NCBI RefSeq assembly: GCF_050003625.1
Contig: NC_134398.1
Location: 66,100,891-66,164,890 of the forward strand
Direction of reading: 5' to 3'
DNA from: Haematobia irritans
Taxonomy: Eukaryota > Arthropoda > Insecta > Diptera > Muscidae
Length of the DNA stretch: 64,000 bases
The translations under genes and the position numbers were made by a program. Positions 1-12,709 of the stretch are shown in pieces (position 1 is the stretch's first letter; each line of letters starts with the position of its first letter). The notes beneath the pieces were generated by a model, which made no database searches, was not told the DNA's origin, and worked only from the letters and a program-made list of their open reading frames with translations.

Positions 1-1770
<1,770 letters not shown>

Positions 1771-1880
1771 ATGAACCACCACATACTCCACATTTTGAGA
1801 TTTTCAAAAAGCGTTGTTAAAACCAGGAAAGGTTAATGTCCTATTGTACTTTTTCACTCCAGTTCACGAAATTACATCCA

Positions 1881-2436
1881 CCCAGCAAAAAAAGCGTCTC
1901 CAAAAAAGTAATGAAAATGTTCTTTTTTGATCCGGAAGTGGTGCAAAATTTACGATGAATTTAACATGGTCTTGTCATAGGACGGAAGTCCTCCATTTCA
2001 ACAGCCGTTGCACTGAATTTGCATCACTTCTTTAGGTCTGATCTCAATTCAATGTTTTGAATGTAAATTACAAAATTCTGTGATATTTTGTTAAATAAAT
2101 ATTTTTTATAATTTTTTATAATTTTTAATGGATTCTAATGTTTGTCGGAAACGTTTGACCTCAAATATTTTTAAAAATTCACAATTTTTTCAGATAGGAT
2201 TTAGAATTTTTTTTTCGACAAAATTTAAATGATTTGTACCATTTTATGAATTCGTACTCTGTGTTTGAAACAAAAAAGTTAAAATTACCCATTAAAAGTA
2301 TGAAAAAACGAAGTTATAAAAAATTGAATTGAAAGAACTTCTTGGTTAGTTAAAATAAAGAACATCATTGGGAGTGCGTCTTCTGGAAGTGCTTTTAAAG
2401 TTGTGCCTTTGGAAGAACTTCCAAATTTTTTGTTGG
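1881..2436 (+). mobile_element. MITE family H (copy 1)
   Basis: Starts CCCAGCAAAAAAAGCG and ends in the inverted motif TTTTTTGTTGGG. The interior is AT-rich and non-coding. Related copies lie at 22752-23315 and, inverted, at 56279-56836; fragments are at 10333-10545, 47574-47636 and 60225-60335. Length is close to 560 bp in all three full copies. The target duplication is unclear (CCA on both sides here, not supported in other copies), so the superfamily is not assigned. Confidence 0.75.
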
Positions 2437-3936
2437 GCCACTTATAGAAGAAACAAGTGAGTAAAATAGAAAATCGGGCGGGGCCGATTATATCATACCC
2501 TAAACCACCTCTGCTGAATTAGCGAACATTGTTTGTGGGGTATCAATGGTATAGGTTTGGGGAAAACCGCATTTCCATATTTAAGAACATTAAGGGTACA
2601 TGGGAGTTTTATCACAATCTGAACAGAAATGTCTGATATTATGAGCTATAGTTGATTCTGAATCTACAGAGTTAGAATGCTACTAATATTGAGTCCATTA
2701 TTAAAAAAAGAGGAAATCGCTCAATTAGTGTGGGTAATAAATCCAAATTTCTGAAAATAGGGTAATAGATTTATGTAATAGCTATATGTAAGTCTAAATA
2801 CGATCGGCTAATACATGTACATTTGAAATTTGAACAACATTGATTAATAAATAAGAGTATTATGGCCAAAATTAGGGAAAATCGATCGATGCATATATAT
2901 GAGAGCTATATCTAAATCTGAACCGATGTGGATGATATTTTCCAGATTTGGTTTACACCACAGAAGCTTACCTTGTGCTAAATTAGAGTAAGATCGAGTA
3001 TTAAATAAGGCTATTATGGTCAGAAATACAGTTATAAGGTGTACATTTTTTAAAAACGGGCGATGAATATATATGGGAGCTATATCTAAATCTTAACCGA
3101 TTTCGACTATATTTTGCAGGTTTTGCTGATATTTTTAGGAGATTGCCTGGTGCTAAATTTGAGTAAGATCGGTTCATAAAAGAGGTCACTATGTTAAAAA
3201 ATAAGGTTATAAAGGGGAAATTTTTGAAAATCGGAAAATATATGAGGGATATATCTAAAGCTGAATTCGAATGATATTTTGCACATAGAGTCAGTGCTAT
3301 AGTAGATTTGAGTAAGACAAATTTGAGTATGATCGGTTGATAAATAAGGGTTTTATGGCCAAATTTGTGAAAATCGGGCGATACATATATATGGGAGCTA
3401 TAGCTAAACCTGAACCGATTTCAATGATTTTTTGTACATATAGTAAGTGCTATAAAAAATTAGATTTGGCCTACTTTGACTCAGATCGGTTGATAAATAG
3501 GGGGCTTAGGTCAAATTTGGGAAAATCGGGCGATACATATATATGGGAGCTATAACTAAATATGAACTGATTTCGATGAAATTTGGCATACTTAAAGGGT
3601 GGTCAATTGTTTACTTTGTGACAAATTTGACACCGATCGGTTAGTAAATGAGCGCAATCTGACCCCATTTATCGGAATCGGGCGATACATATATATGGGA
3701 GCTATATCCGTCCTGCCAATGAAGCGCTACATACAAAAATTTCATCAAAATCGGTTAATAATTGCGACCGGAATCCTGCGAACAACGAATACATGGACGG
3801 ACAGACAGACGGACGGACGGACACCAAGCGCTAGATCGACTCAGGATGTGATTCTGAGTTGATCGGTATATATTTTATGGGGTCTAAAATCAATATTTCT
3901 GGTAGGCACATTTTTTGGCAGATCAAAGTTATTATA

Positions 3937-5210
3937 AAGGGTGATACGGTCAAAATTTGGTCAATATAAACTTGACGTATTTCTTTCAAATTTGCATTTA
4001 AAAAACCTGAAGGTGTGTGTGTGTAGAATGTTGCTCCTATTTTGATTTTGGAATTCACTCTTCAGTTGTCATAATGCCGTCCAAGCAAGAAGAGCAGCGT
4101 ATCAAAATTTTGCTCGCGCATCGCGAAAATCCGAGCTACTCGCACGCAAAGCTGGCAAAATCGCTAAAAGTTGCCAAATCCGTTAAAAATGTAATTAAAG
4201 TGTTTGGGGAACGTTTGTCGACAGCCAGGAAGTCTGGATCGGGGGAAATCGAAAACCGGAAGCCGCTGAGACGACAAAGATAGTTGCCGGTAGATTCAAT
4301 CGAAACCCTAACCTCTCTCTCCGAGATGCCGCAAATAAGCTGGGTGTATCGTCTACAACCGTGCATCGAGCCAAAAAACGAGCCGGACTATCGACTTACA
4401 AGAAGGTAGTGACTCCAAATCATCGCGATTTGCGATAAACAAAATACGACGGCCAAAGCGCGATCCCGGAGGCTGTACACGATGATGCTGACAACTGCGT
4501 GGTAATGGACGACGAAACCTACGTCAAAGCCGACTACAAGCTGCTTCCGGGACAGGAGTTTTATACGGCAAAAGGAAGGGGAAAGGTAGCAGATATTTTC
4601 AAGCACATAAAACTATCAAAGTTCGCAAAGAAATATCTGGTTTGGCAAGCCATCTGTACCTGTGGCTTGAAAAGCAGCATTTTCATAGCTTCCGGGACTG
4701 TCAACCAAGAAATTTACGTGAAAGAGTGTTTGAATAAACGTCTGCTGCCTTTCCTGAAGAAACACGGTTGTTCCGTACTGTTTTGGCCGGATTTGGCATC
4801 TTGCTATTACGGTAAAAAGGCCATGGAGTGGTACGCCGCCAACAACGTGCAGGTGGTTCCCAAGGACAAGAACCCTCCCAACACGCCAGAGCTCCGCCCA
4901 ATTGAGAAATACTGGGCTATTCTCAAGCGGAACCTAAAGAAGACCAAAAAACTGCTAAGGACGAGCAGCAGTTCAAGGCAAACTGGCTTTCTGCGGCGAA
5001 GAAGGTGGACAAGGTGGCTGTACAAAATCTGATGGCAGGTGTCAAGCGTGAGGCCCGGCAATTCGGATTTGGAAATGCGAAAGCCTAACTGAATATTTTT
5101 CCTGAATTTTATACTAATTGAACGTGAAAAAGAAATTTAATTAGATTTTTTAAATAAACGATTTCACCGATTTACACGCGTTTTCCCTTAATTTTGACCG
5201 TATCACCCTT
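3937..5210 (+). mobile_element. DD37E Tc1/mariner element, copy 1 (1274 bp)
   Basis: Bounded by TA (3935-3936 and 5211-5212). The terminal inverted repeats begin AAGGGTGATACGGTCAAAAT and are near-perfect for at least 20 bp. The length is typical of mariner-like elements. It carries a broken transposase frame and is inserted into HINE K1. Two relatives on the minus strand lie at 25136-26286 and 31377-32642. Confidence 0.93.
4074..5088 (+). pseudogene. Broken DD37E mariner transposase (copy 1)
   Basis: Starts at the ATG followed by codons for PSKQEEQRIK, the same start as the other copies, and ends at the TAA after GNAKA (5086-5088). Two helix-turn-helix segments can be followed (AKLAKSLKVAKS; LRDAANKLGVSSTTVHRA), then the catalytic blocks MDDETYVK, FWPDLAS and ELRPIEKYW. 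Compared with copy 3 it has a missing G in the run near 4243, changes near 4187, a four-base insertion near 4430, a deletion near 4490 and a missing A near 4950. It therefore cannot encode a full transposase. The intact family protein would bind the element ends and cut and paste the element. Confidence 0.9.
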
Positions 5211-5540
5211 TACCCTGACCGCTATGTGGTTTAGGGTACAAAAATGAACTAAAAGTAAAGAAGAAAATCATTGACGCCAAATCATGACTTTTTAAACATA
5301 CTGTAGTTCATATTTTGTGGAATTGTACAAAAATGTTCTTTTACTTTAGTTCATATTGAACATATGTACACTTTATACTCACGTCTAGTTTAAAAATGTT
5401 TGAGATATACTTAAAAGATGTAAGATTTCATTAAGCTGTGGAAAATTTCAAAAAAAAAAAAATAATAAAATGATTTTTTTGCAATTAAAATAAGTTAAAT
5501 TTAACGCTAAATTTTAACTACGGAATTTGTTTTCTGTTTG

Positions 5541-5790
5541 TTCGGCCAATACTGGGATATAAACCCTTGTCGAGCATGCGCAATCTGACCCCATTTATCG
5601 AAATCGGGCGATACCATTGTACACAAAATAAAAAGTTAACTGTTTATAAGAAGAATGAACTACCTTGTGCGAAAATGAACAAAATTGTTCTCCACATTTT
5701 GTTACAGTAGTTTATTCTTACTTTTTTGAGAATCACATAAAAAATTTCATTTGCTTTAGTTCACGTTGAACTTATATCTACGGTAACATC
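5541..5790. mobile_element. HINE K fragment next to an F fragment
   Basis: 5575-5618 matches the K array (caatctgaccccatttatcg). 5619-5785 resembles MITE F from its terminal gtacac through gaatgaactacc to the gttcacgttgaac stretch. A short CT run (5808-5819) follows. No coding capacity. Confidence 0.5.
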
Positions 5791-6865
5791 GTCTGTAAAC
5801 CTACTCTCTCTCTCTCTCTTATGTAGAAAAACTATGACATAAATTTTGTCAATAAATGTTTATCAATAAGATAAATTACCTCTAAAATATTTTATGTATT
5901 TCTCTGAATTATGTTTCACTTCAGTTACTTTCATGATAATGATCAAGGGGCTTTACTGAACCACCGCCGATTGGGGAGTATAACACATAAAATTGACGAG
6001 AAAAACATACAACTGTTTTTGTAACCCTTTTTACTGTTTGACATATGAAATTCTCCCAAAAAAGTGGTCGATTATATTGTTGAATTGTTTATTTCTGAAT
6101 GTGAATGGTGGGTAGTGAAATTGAATGATTACCACAAAATTGTCAATTTATTAGAACAATTCGATACGATACGAAGAGAATTAAAAAGGGTTACCGGCTG
6201 ACAGAATAAGCGGACTTCTGTTCGTATTTCCTGTATAAAATTTTGGGGATTGTTACCATATGGAAGCATGAGAAACGTGAACTAAATTATAGACTTCGCA
6301 TTTGTTGGTTTTGTATTTTGTGCTTTTGTTAAAATGCTACCTTAAATTATCATAGTTTAACCCTTTTTTCTTGGTTGACTGCATACTTTTGTCTGCTCTA
6401 TGTTGCTGTCTATAGGGCGTCTCGCTGTCAGTTTTGTTTTTTTCTTTCCTCTGATGCCAGTAATGTTTCATTTTAATTTGTATCATTTTTCAAATGTCTT
6501 CAAGTAGAACTTAATAAATGATTGTCAAAGTCCGTTCTTTTATTTGTTTTTTAGAATGTCAACCTCTGGGTAAAACACACATGTTTAGCATGGTTGTGAG
6601 AATAACAATTAAATATGATAATGTAACATTTAATTTGGGATTTGTCACATTCACCGTTTAATGGGTTATGGGAAAATAGAATCAGACATATTTATTGGTA
6701 GCTGGTCTAAGATTGCTATTTGATAAAATTTAATTATAACATTTATTTTCTGTTGCATTGAAAATACCTGTGAGAAATTAAACCTTCTTCACAATATGTG
6801 GTTACACTATACTATTATTTGTTGCGGTTTTCATGATTCTATTCCGGAAAACTTTGATGCTTTAA
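5791..6865. other. AT-rich stretch, no gene seen
   Basis: No open frame with recognisable protein content, and no match to the repeat families defined elsewhere in the window. Confidence 0.5.
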
Positions 6866-7124
6866 ATACAAAGTAGAGGTGTGCGCCAGAGTGAAATTTC
6901 ACTCACACTCAAGCACATCCACGAAGCCAAATATTTATTCACGCACGCTCACGCACGATAAGTGTCGTAGCCACTCACACTCATGCACATTGACGAAATG
7001 GAAAGCAGTACAGACTCACGCTCACGCACGATTCACGACAATTTCCGTGACTCACGACATATACACGAAACTCACGCCATTTTCCAAACGGGAATGAGCA
7101 AAGGTAACAAAATTCATAAATAAA

Positions 7125-9224
7125 CAAGTATGGAAAGTCTAAAGTCGGGCGGGGCCGACTATATTGTACCCTGCACCACTTTGCAGATCTAAATTTTCGA
7201 CACCATATCACATCCGTCAAATGTGTTGGGTGCTATATATAAAGGTTTGTCCCAAATACATACATTTAAATATCACTCGATTTGGACAGAATTTGATAGA
7301 CTTTTACAAAATCTATAAACACAAAATTTAAGTTGGCTAATGCCTAGTGCATTATTATTAGGTGGAACACAATTTTAGTAAAAACAAGTAAGGAAAGTCT
7401 AAAGTCGGGCGGGCCGACTATTTTATACCCTTCACCACTTTGTAAGTCCATATTTTCGATACCATATCAAATCCGTTCAATGTGCTTGATGCTATATGAA
7501 TCCATACACATATATTCTGTATATCTGTGCAGATCTGTACAGATCTAAAGCTGAACCGATTTCAACCAAATTTGGCACGCATAGTTACAATGCTAATTCT
7601 ACTCCCTGTGCAAAATTTCAACAAAATCGGAGTTAAAAATTGGCCTCTGTGGTCATATGAGTGTAAATCGGGTGAAAGCTATATATGGGAGATATATCCA
7701 AATCTGAACCGATTACAACCAAATTTGGCACGAATAGTTACATTGCTAATTCTACTCCCTATGCAAAATTTCAACTAAATCGGAGCAAAAAATTGGCCTC
7801 TGTGGGCAAATAAGTGTAAATCGGGCGAAAGCTACATATGGGAGCTATATCTAAATCGGAACCGATTTGGCTGATATTTTGCAAGCTTTTCGAGACACAT
7901 AAAATATTCGGATGTACGTAATTTGAGGAAGATCGGTTGATATACACGCCAATTATGACCAGATCGGTGAAAAATATATATGGCAGCTATATCTAAATCT
8001 GAACCGATTTTTTTCAAAATCAATAGGGATCGTCTTTGAGCCGAAACAGGACCCTGTACCAAATTTTAGGACAATCGGACTAAAACTGCGAGCTGTACTT
8101 TGCACACAAAAATACATCAACAGACAGACAGACGGACAGACAGACGGACATCGCTAAATCGACTCAGAATTTAATTCTAAGACGATCGGTATACTAAACG
8201 ATGGGTCTCAGACTTTTCCTTCTTGGCGTTACATACAAATAAACTTATTATACCCTGTACCACAGTAGTGGTGAAGGGTATAAAAATATGGGAAACATTT
8301 AAATCTGAAGCAATTTTAAGGAAACTTCGCAAAAGTGTATTTATGATTTGTCGCTCGATATATACGTATTAGAAGTTTAAGAAAATTAGAGTCATTTTTA
8401 CAACTTTTCGACTAAGCAGTGGCGATTTAACAAGGAAAATGTTGGTATTTTGACCATTTTTGTCGAAATCAGAAAAACATATATATGGGAGATCTAAATC
8501 TGAACCGACGTCAACCAAATTTGGCACGCATAGTTACAATGCTAATTCTACTCCCTGTGCAAAATTTCAACTAAATCGGAGTTAAAAATTGGCCTCTGTG
8601 GTCATATGAGTGTAAATCGGGCGAAAGCTATATATGGGAGATATATCCAAATCTGAACCGATTTCAACCAAATTTGGCACGCATAGTAACAATGCTAATT
8701 CTACTCCCTATGCAAAATTTCAACTAAATCGGAGCAAAAAATTGGCCTTTGTGGGCAAATGAGTGTAAATCGGGCGAAAGCTATATATGGGAGCTATATC
8801 TAAATCTGAACCGATTTGGGTGATATTTTGCAAGTTTTTCGAGACTCATAAAATATTGGGATGTACGGAATTTGAGGAAGATCGGTTGATATACACGCCA
8901 ATTATGACTAGATCGCTGAAAAGTACATATATGGCAGCTATATCTAAATCTGAACCGATGATAGAGATCGTCTTTAAGCCGAAACAGGGCCCTATACCAA
9001 ATTTTAGGACAATCGGACTAAAACTGCGAGCTGTACTTTGCACACAAAAATACACCAACAGACAGACAGACGGACAGACAGACGGACATCGCTAAATCGA
9101 CTCAGAATTTAATTCTAAGCCGATCCGTATACTAAAAGGTTTGTCTATGATTACTCCTTCTTTGCGTTACATACAAATGCACAAACTTATCATACCCTGT
9201 ACCACAGTAATGGTGAAGGGTATA
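7125..9224 (-). mobile_element. HINE subfamily A (copy A2a), split by A2b
   Basis: Starts CAAGTATGGAAAGTCTAAAG with the box gtcgggcggggccgac and stops at 7384. It resumes at 8283 with aaaatatgggaaac, which is exactly the continuation seen in the uninterrupted copies at 45140 and 61580. It ends with the taccacagtaatggtgaagggtata hairpin after a GACA microsatellite (9057-9088). It lies within hAT-like element L. Confidence 0.88.
7385..8282 (-). mobile_element. HINE subfamily A (copy A2b), inserted in A2a
   Basis: Complete: CAAGTAAGGAAAG end, GC-rich palindrome, TACCCTTCACCAC, two to three ~152-bp units, GACA/GACG microsatellite (8120-8149) and terminal hairpin ending GGGTATA. It interrupts A2a inside an A-run with no target duplication visible, as expected if the element inserts between two identical bases (T/T on its own strand), the known Helentron preference. 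Confidence 0.88.
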
Positions 9225-9555
9225 CAAATATAGTTCGACAGCAAAATCAATTTCAGTTAGCATATGAGTAAGATTTAAATCTTGATTTTTTTTCGTGTGC
9301 GTGATTTTGCAGAAATTTTATTCACGCACATTCACGAACCGATTTTATAACTCACGCACGCTCACGCACGACATATTTATTTTAGTCCCATTCACGAGAG
9401 TGGCTTCAGATTTTATTCACGACTCACGTGATTCACGCGTGTCACGACAATTTCGTGCCACGCGCACACCTCTAACACAAAGTTCCGGTGGTTTCAATGG
9501 TTCCCGTTTATACACTCATGACTATAAAAAATGCTGAAATATTTTTAAGACCGGT

Positions 9556-10146
9556 TGCACGAAAATAAAGAATGCTCGGTTCTAAAGATTTTATCTTTAC
9601 ACTGATGATTTGGTATTGATTCCTAGCCGAAGAAGCGGATAATTGAAGTGAAGGATACTTTTGAGACACAACTCTCTTTTGAAGTTTTGCGTACTAGATA
9701 TCACGAAATAAATTTGAATTCATTCGTTTTTTCCGCTTTTTTAAAGGAAAGCAAATGCAGTCCTTTACAATCGGGCTAACGAAAACTTAAATTTCCAAAT
9801 CCAGACTCGTCTTCAAGTAAAAATTATGCTATGTTTCAAATAAACACCGTCTTTAAATAAAGTATTGAAAAACATCTACTATTTTAAAACGCGTTTTTGC
9901 TTTGTAATCAAGATACAAAAAGTCGACAAATTTAAAGACGATAATATTAATTTTGAAAAATCTTCGGAGCTATTAAAGTCAAGTTGACACCTCAGTCAAA
10001 CAAATCTTTCTTTAATGTACAGTAGCCTATTTTTAAATCGAATCACTTAACTATAAGGAAAAAAGTTTATCGACTTTTGGACAAGGAAAAATGCTTTATA
10101 TCAGACATGAAATCTTTGGCCTCACGACAGTATTTCTTTCAGTGTG
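9556..10146 (+). mobile_element. MITE family I (copy 1)
   Basis: Similar in order and content to the copy at 30327-30878: gatttggtattgattc, then gaaaacttaaatttccaaat, then aagtttatcgacttttg, then catgaaatctttggc, ending tttctttcagtg. The left boundary is uncertain. Non-coding. Confidence 0.65.
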
Positions 10147-10332
10147 ATTAATGTGGTAGTGTTATAGTAGTATCAATTTTTGTCTGATTCTGTCACGAAA
10201 TTAGTTGATACAATTAAAATTTTAAATCAAATTGCTTCAATCACAGACATAATTAGAAAATAAAAAATAATTAAGTACAAAATGACCTGATTTCTTCAAT
10301 TAAGCTCATTTTTTAGCCGAAGCAATCAATTC

Positions 10333-10545
10333 CCCAGCAAACATATTTGGAAGTTGTTCTAAAGTAACATCTTTAAAAACACTTCCAAAACTGTGCTCTC
10401 AACGTTCTTTTAATTAAATTTTTTAATTCGCTTTTTCAAGTTTTTTTAAATTAATTGTTTTGTTTTAAAAAGATTAAAAATATATTAAGAATTAATGAAA
10501 TGGTACAAATTGTTTAAATTTTATCGAAAAAATATATTCTTCATC
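10333..10545 (-). mobile_element. MITE H fragment (copy 4)
   Basis: Inverted relative to copy 1: begins CCCAGCAAACATATTTGGAAG and runs to the tggtacaaattgtttaaatt stretch. The rest of H is missing where HINE D1 begins. Confidence 0.6.
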
Positions 10546-12425
10546 AGGGAGAAATTCTAAGACGATATATATAGGATCACAAAGAGGTGTGCCAAAAATG
10601 GTGAGTATCGGTCCAGGTTTTGGTATATCCCCCATATAGACCGATCTCTCGATATGGGGTCTTGGGCTTATAGAATCCGTAGTTTTTATCCAATTTGCCT
10701 GAAATTGGAAATCTAGAGGTATTTTAGAACAATAAAGAGGTGTGCCGAAAATGGTGAGTATCGGTGCATGTTTTGGTATAGCCCCCATATAGACCGATCT
10801 CCAGTTTTTACTTCTTGGGCGTCTAAAATCTGTAGTTTTTATCCAATTTGCCTGAAATTAGAAATCTAGAGGTATTTTAAAACCTTAAAGAGGTGTGCTG
10901 AAAATGATGAGTATCGGACCATGTTTTTTTATAGCCTCCATATCTGATCTCAAGATTTTATTCTTAGACGTATACACAGAAAAAAATATCACCAAAATAT
11001 TTCCAATTAAAAAGTTAATTGAAGTTGAAAATTTTTTCAATTAATAAATTAATTGATACAATTAACTTTTTAATCATGATAGAAACATTAAGTTAATTAA
11101 GTCAATGATTGAAAATTTTAAAATTTTTAATTAAAAAATTAATTGATACTATTAACTTTTTAATCAAATTCGGAAGACTAACTCAGTTAAAAAAGTGATG
11201 AACATTTTTTTAAATTTTTAATTAAATTTTTTTTTTCAAACAATCAATTGTTAATCCATATAAAAATTCTAAGCCAATTCAAAATGTAATTGAAAGTAGT
11301 TACCTTTTTTAATTAATAAATTAATTGAGTTTTGCAATCAACAACAATTAAATTTTTAATTGAATCAATTAAAAAATTAATTGAAATTTGGTAATAAAAT
11401 CAATTAATTTTTTAATCAAGAATTTTTTCTATGCCCAATTAAAACTCTGATTGATACTATCATTTTCGTGATTGAAGACATTTCAATTAAAAAATTAATT
11501 GGATCAATTAATTTCGTGATTGAATCAGAAAATTTTTTTTTGTGTAGAAACCGTAGTTTTTATCCAACTTGCTTCAAATTGGAAATCTAGAGGTATTTTA
11601 GTACCATAAAAATGTATGCCGAAAATGGTGAGTATAGGTCCATGTTTTGAAGTAGCCATCAGATAGACCGATCTCCCGATATTACTTTTTGGGCTTCTAG
11701 AATCCGTACTTTTTATCTAATTTGCCTGAAATGAGAAATCTAGAGGTATTTTAGGACCTTAAATATGAGAGCCGAAAATGGCGTGTATTGCTCCATGTTT
11801 TGGTTTATCTCCCAAATAGACCGATCTCCCGATTTTACTTCTTGGGCTTTTAGAAACCATAGTTTTTATCAAATTTACATGAAATTTTAAATCTAGAACA
11901 CCCAGAGAAGGAATATGATCACCTCAACCATGTTTCAAGAGCAAAATGTTATTTTTGAATGGTGACCATGTAACATGTTTATGGCAAAAATGTTCTTTTC
12001 TCGCCAAACATAAAGAGGTGTGCCGAAACATAAAGAGGTGTGCCGAAAATGGTGAATATCGGTCCATGTGCACTGATAATGAAAATTGTTTGAAACTGAA
12101 TTATAGTTTCCAGATTTTACTTCTGCTAATCATAATAATGAGGGAAAAATCTACAGATGTTAGATTTTAAATCAAGGCGTTATTTCATCGTTTTCTTGCA
12201 TACTTGCACACAATGTTTATGATTTCTCTAAAACTCAAACAAATATGGTTCTTATAAATCCAGAATCTGATCCAGTCTTCATAGGTAAAATATTTGAATT
12301 TATCTTGAATTGATCTGCTTGTCATCAAATCCCCCTGAAATTTTCACAGGAAACTATAATATTTGATTCATGGTGGAGGGTATTTAAGATTCGGCCCGGC
12401 CGAACTTATTGCTTTATATACTTGT
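10532..12425 (+). mobile_element. HINE, subfamily D (copy D1), 5' truncated
   Basis: Tandem units of about 152 bp with the motifs tctagaggtattttag, gtgtgccgaaaatggtgagt and cccatatagaccgatctc. The right end is aagattcggcccggccgaac followed by tatacttgttt, the DINE-1-type 3' end. The left side retains a trace of the attcttgatcaggg block but no microsatellite or hairpin. It contains MITE J (10975-11544). An unrelated block lies near 11898-12010 (gaatatgatcacctcaacca). Confidence 0.82.
10975..11544. mobile_element. MITE family J (copy 1), inserted in HINE D1
   Basis: TA (10973-10974) and TA (11545-11546) flank an element starting CACAGAAAAAAATATCACC and ending TTTTTTTTTGTG. The interior is many variations on caattaattttttaattgaa, so the element folds on itself at many places. 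Other copies: 15580-16064, 47360-47571, 48238-48515, 55147-55707 and 60566-60855. Confidence 0.88.
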
Positions 12426-12709
12426 TTATGCTGACATAAAACCACGTGCCACTTATGAATAAATAAATGAACACAAAACACTTTAATTCCGTATCCTCCG
12501 TCCATTCCAAACAGCAATCAACACACGACTGACGCGCAAAATGAAAATCGTGTGTACCTGCTCAATGTTTTTATAAAATTCTTTTCGCTGCAAAAAAGTT
12601 GAAAAATTAAATGGTCACGAAAAAAATTACATAGTTTTTATGACCATGTAATGGTTCTAGACACTCTTTTTACTCTTTTTCTATAAGGAAAAGGCATTCG
12701 TAAATACAA
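12426..12709. other. Spacer between two oppositely oriented HINEs
   Basis: About 280 bp without a gene. It includes gaaaatcgtgtgtacctgct and a tggtcacgaaaaaaattac / tatgaccatgtaatgg stretch that resembles the block at 11930-11975. Confidence 0.5.

Larger units (their letters stand above)
2449..5239 (-). mobile_element. HINE, subfamily K (copy K1), split by a mariner
   Basis: The left end has the GC-rich palindromic box cgggcggggccga, then tandem units with a gggcgatacatatatatggg motif, then a GACGGAC microsatellite (3793-3824). The right end is a TACCCTGACC...GGTTTAGGGTA hairpin (5211-5239). The mariner at 3937-5210 separates the hairpin from the rest, leaving TA on each side. Reading direction is minus by comparison with DINE-1. 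Confidence 0.78.
1771..5540 (-). mobile_element. MITE family F, split by HINE A1, MITE H and HINE K1
   Basis: Three blocks (1771-1880, about 2437-2450, 5240-5540) line up in order with the minus-strand copy of F at 44676-46684. Recognisable stretches include the maatcatgac / gaactacagta region and the gaactaaagtaaaagaa region. Between the blocks lie H (1881-2436) and K1 (2449-5239). The left end of F is missing, presumably on the far side of A1. F is AT-rich, non-coding and about 500-600 bp when whole, with CAC...AAAAA-type ends. Confidence 0.65.
6874..9474. mobile_element. hAT-like non-autonomous element L with CACG-rich ends, split by two nested HINEs
   Basis: Left end TAGAGGTGTGCGC (6874) and right end GCGCACACCTCTA (to 9474) are inverted repeats. 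They are flanked by an 8-bp duplication, ATACAAAG (6866-6873) and ACACAAAG (9475-9482), with one mismatch. Eight-bp duplications and TAGAG-type ends are hallmarks of hAT elements. The L sequence proper (6874-7124 and 9225-9474, about 500 bp) is packed with cacgcacgctcacgcacg-like motifs, possibly binding sites for a hAT transposase. A degenerate relative is at 28763-28975. Confidence 0.8.
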
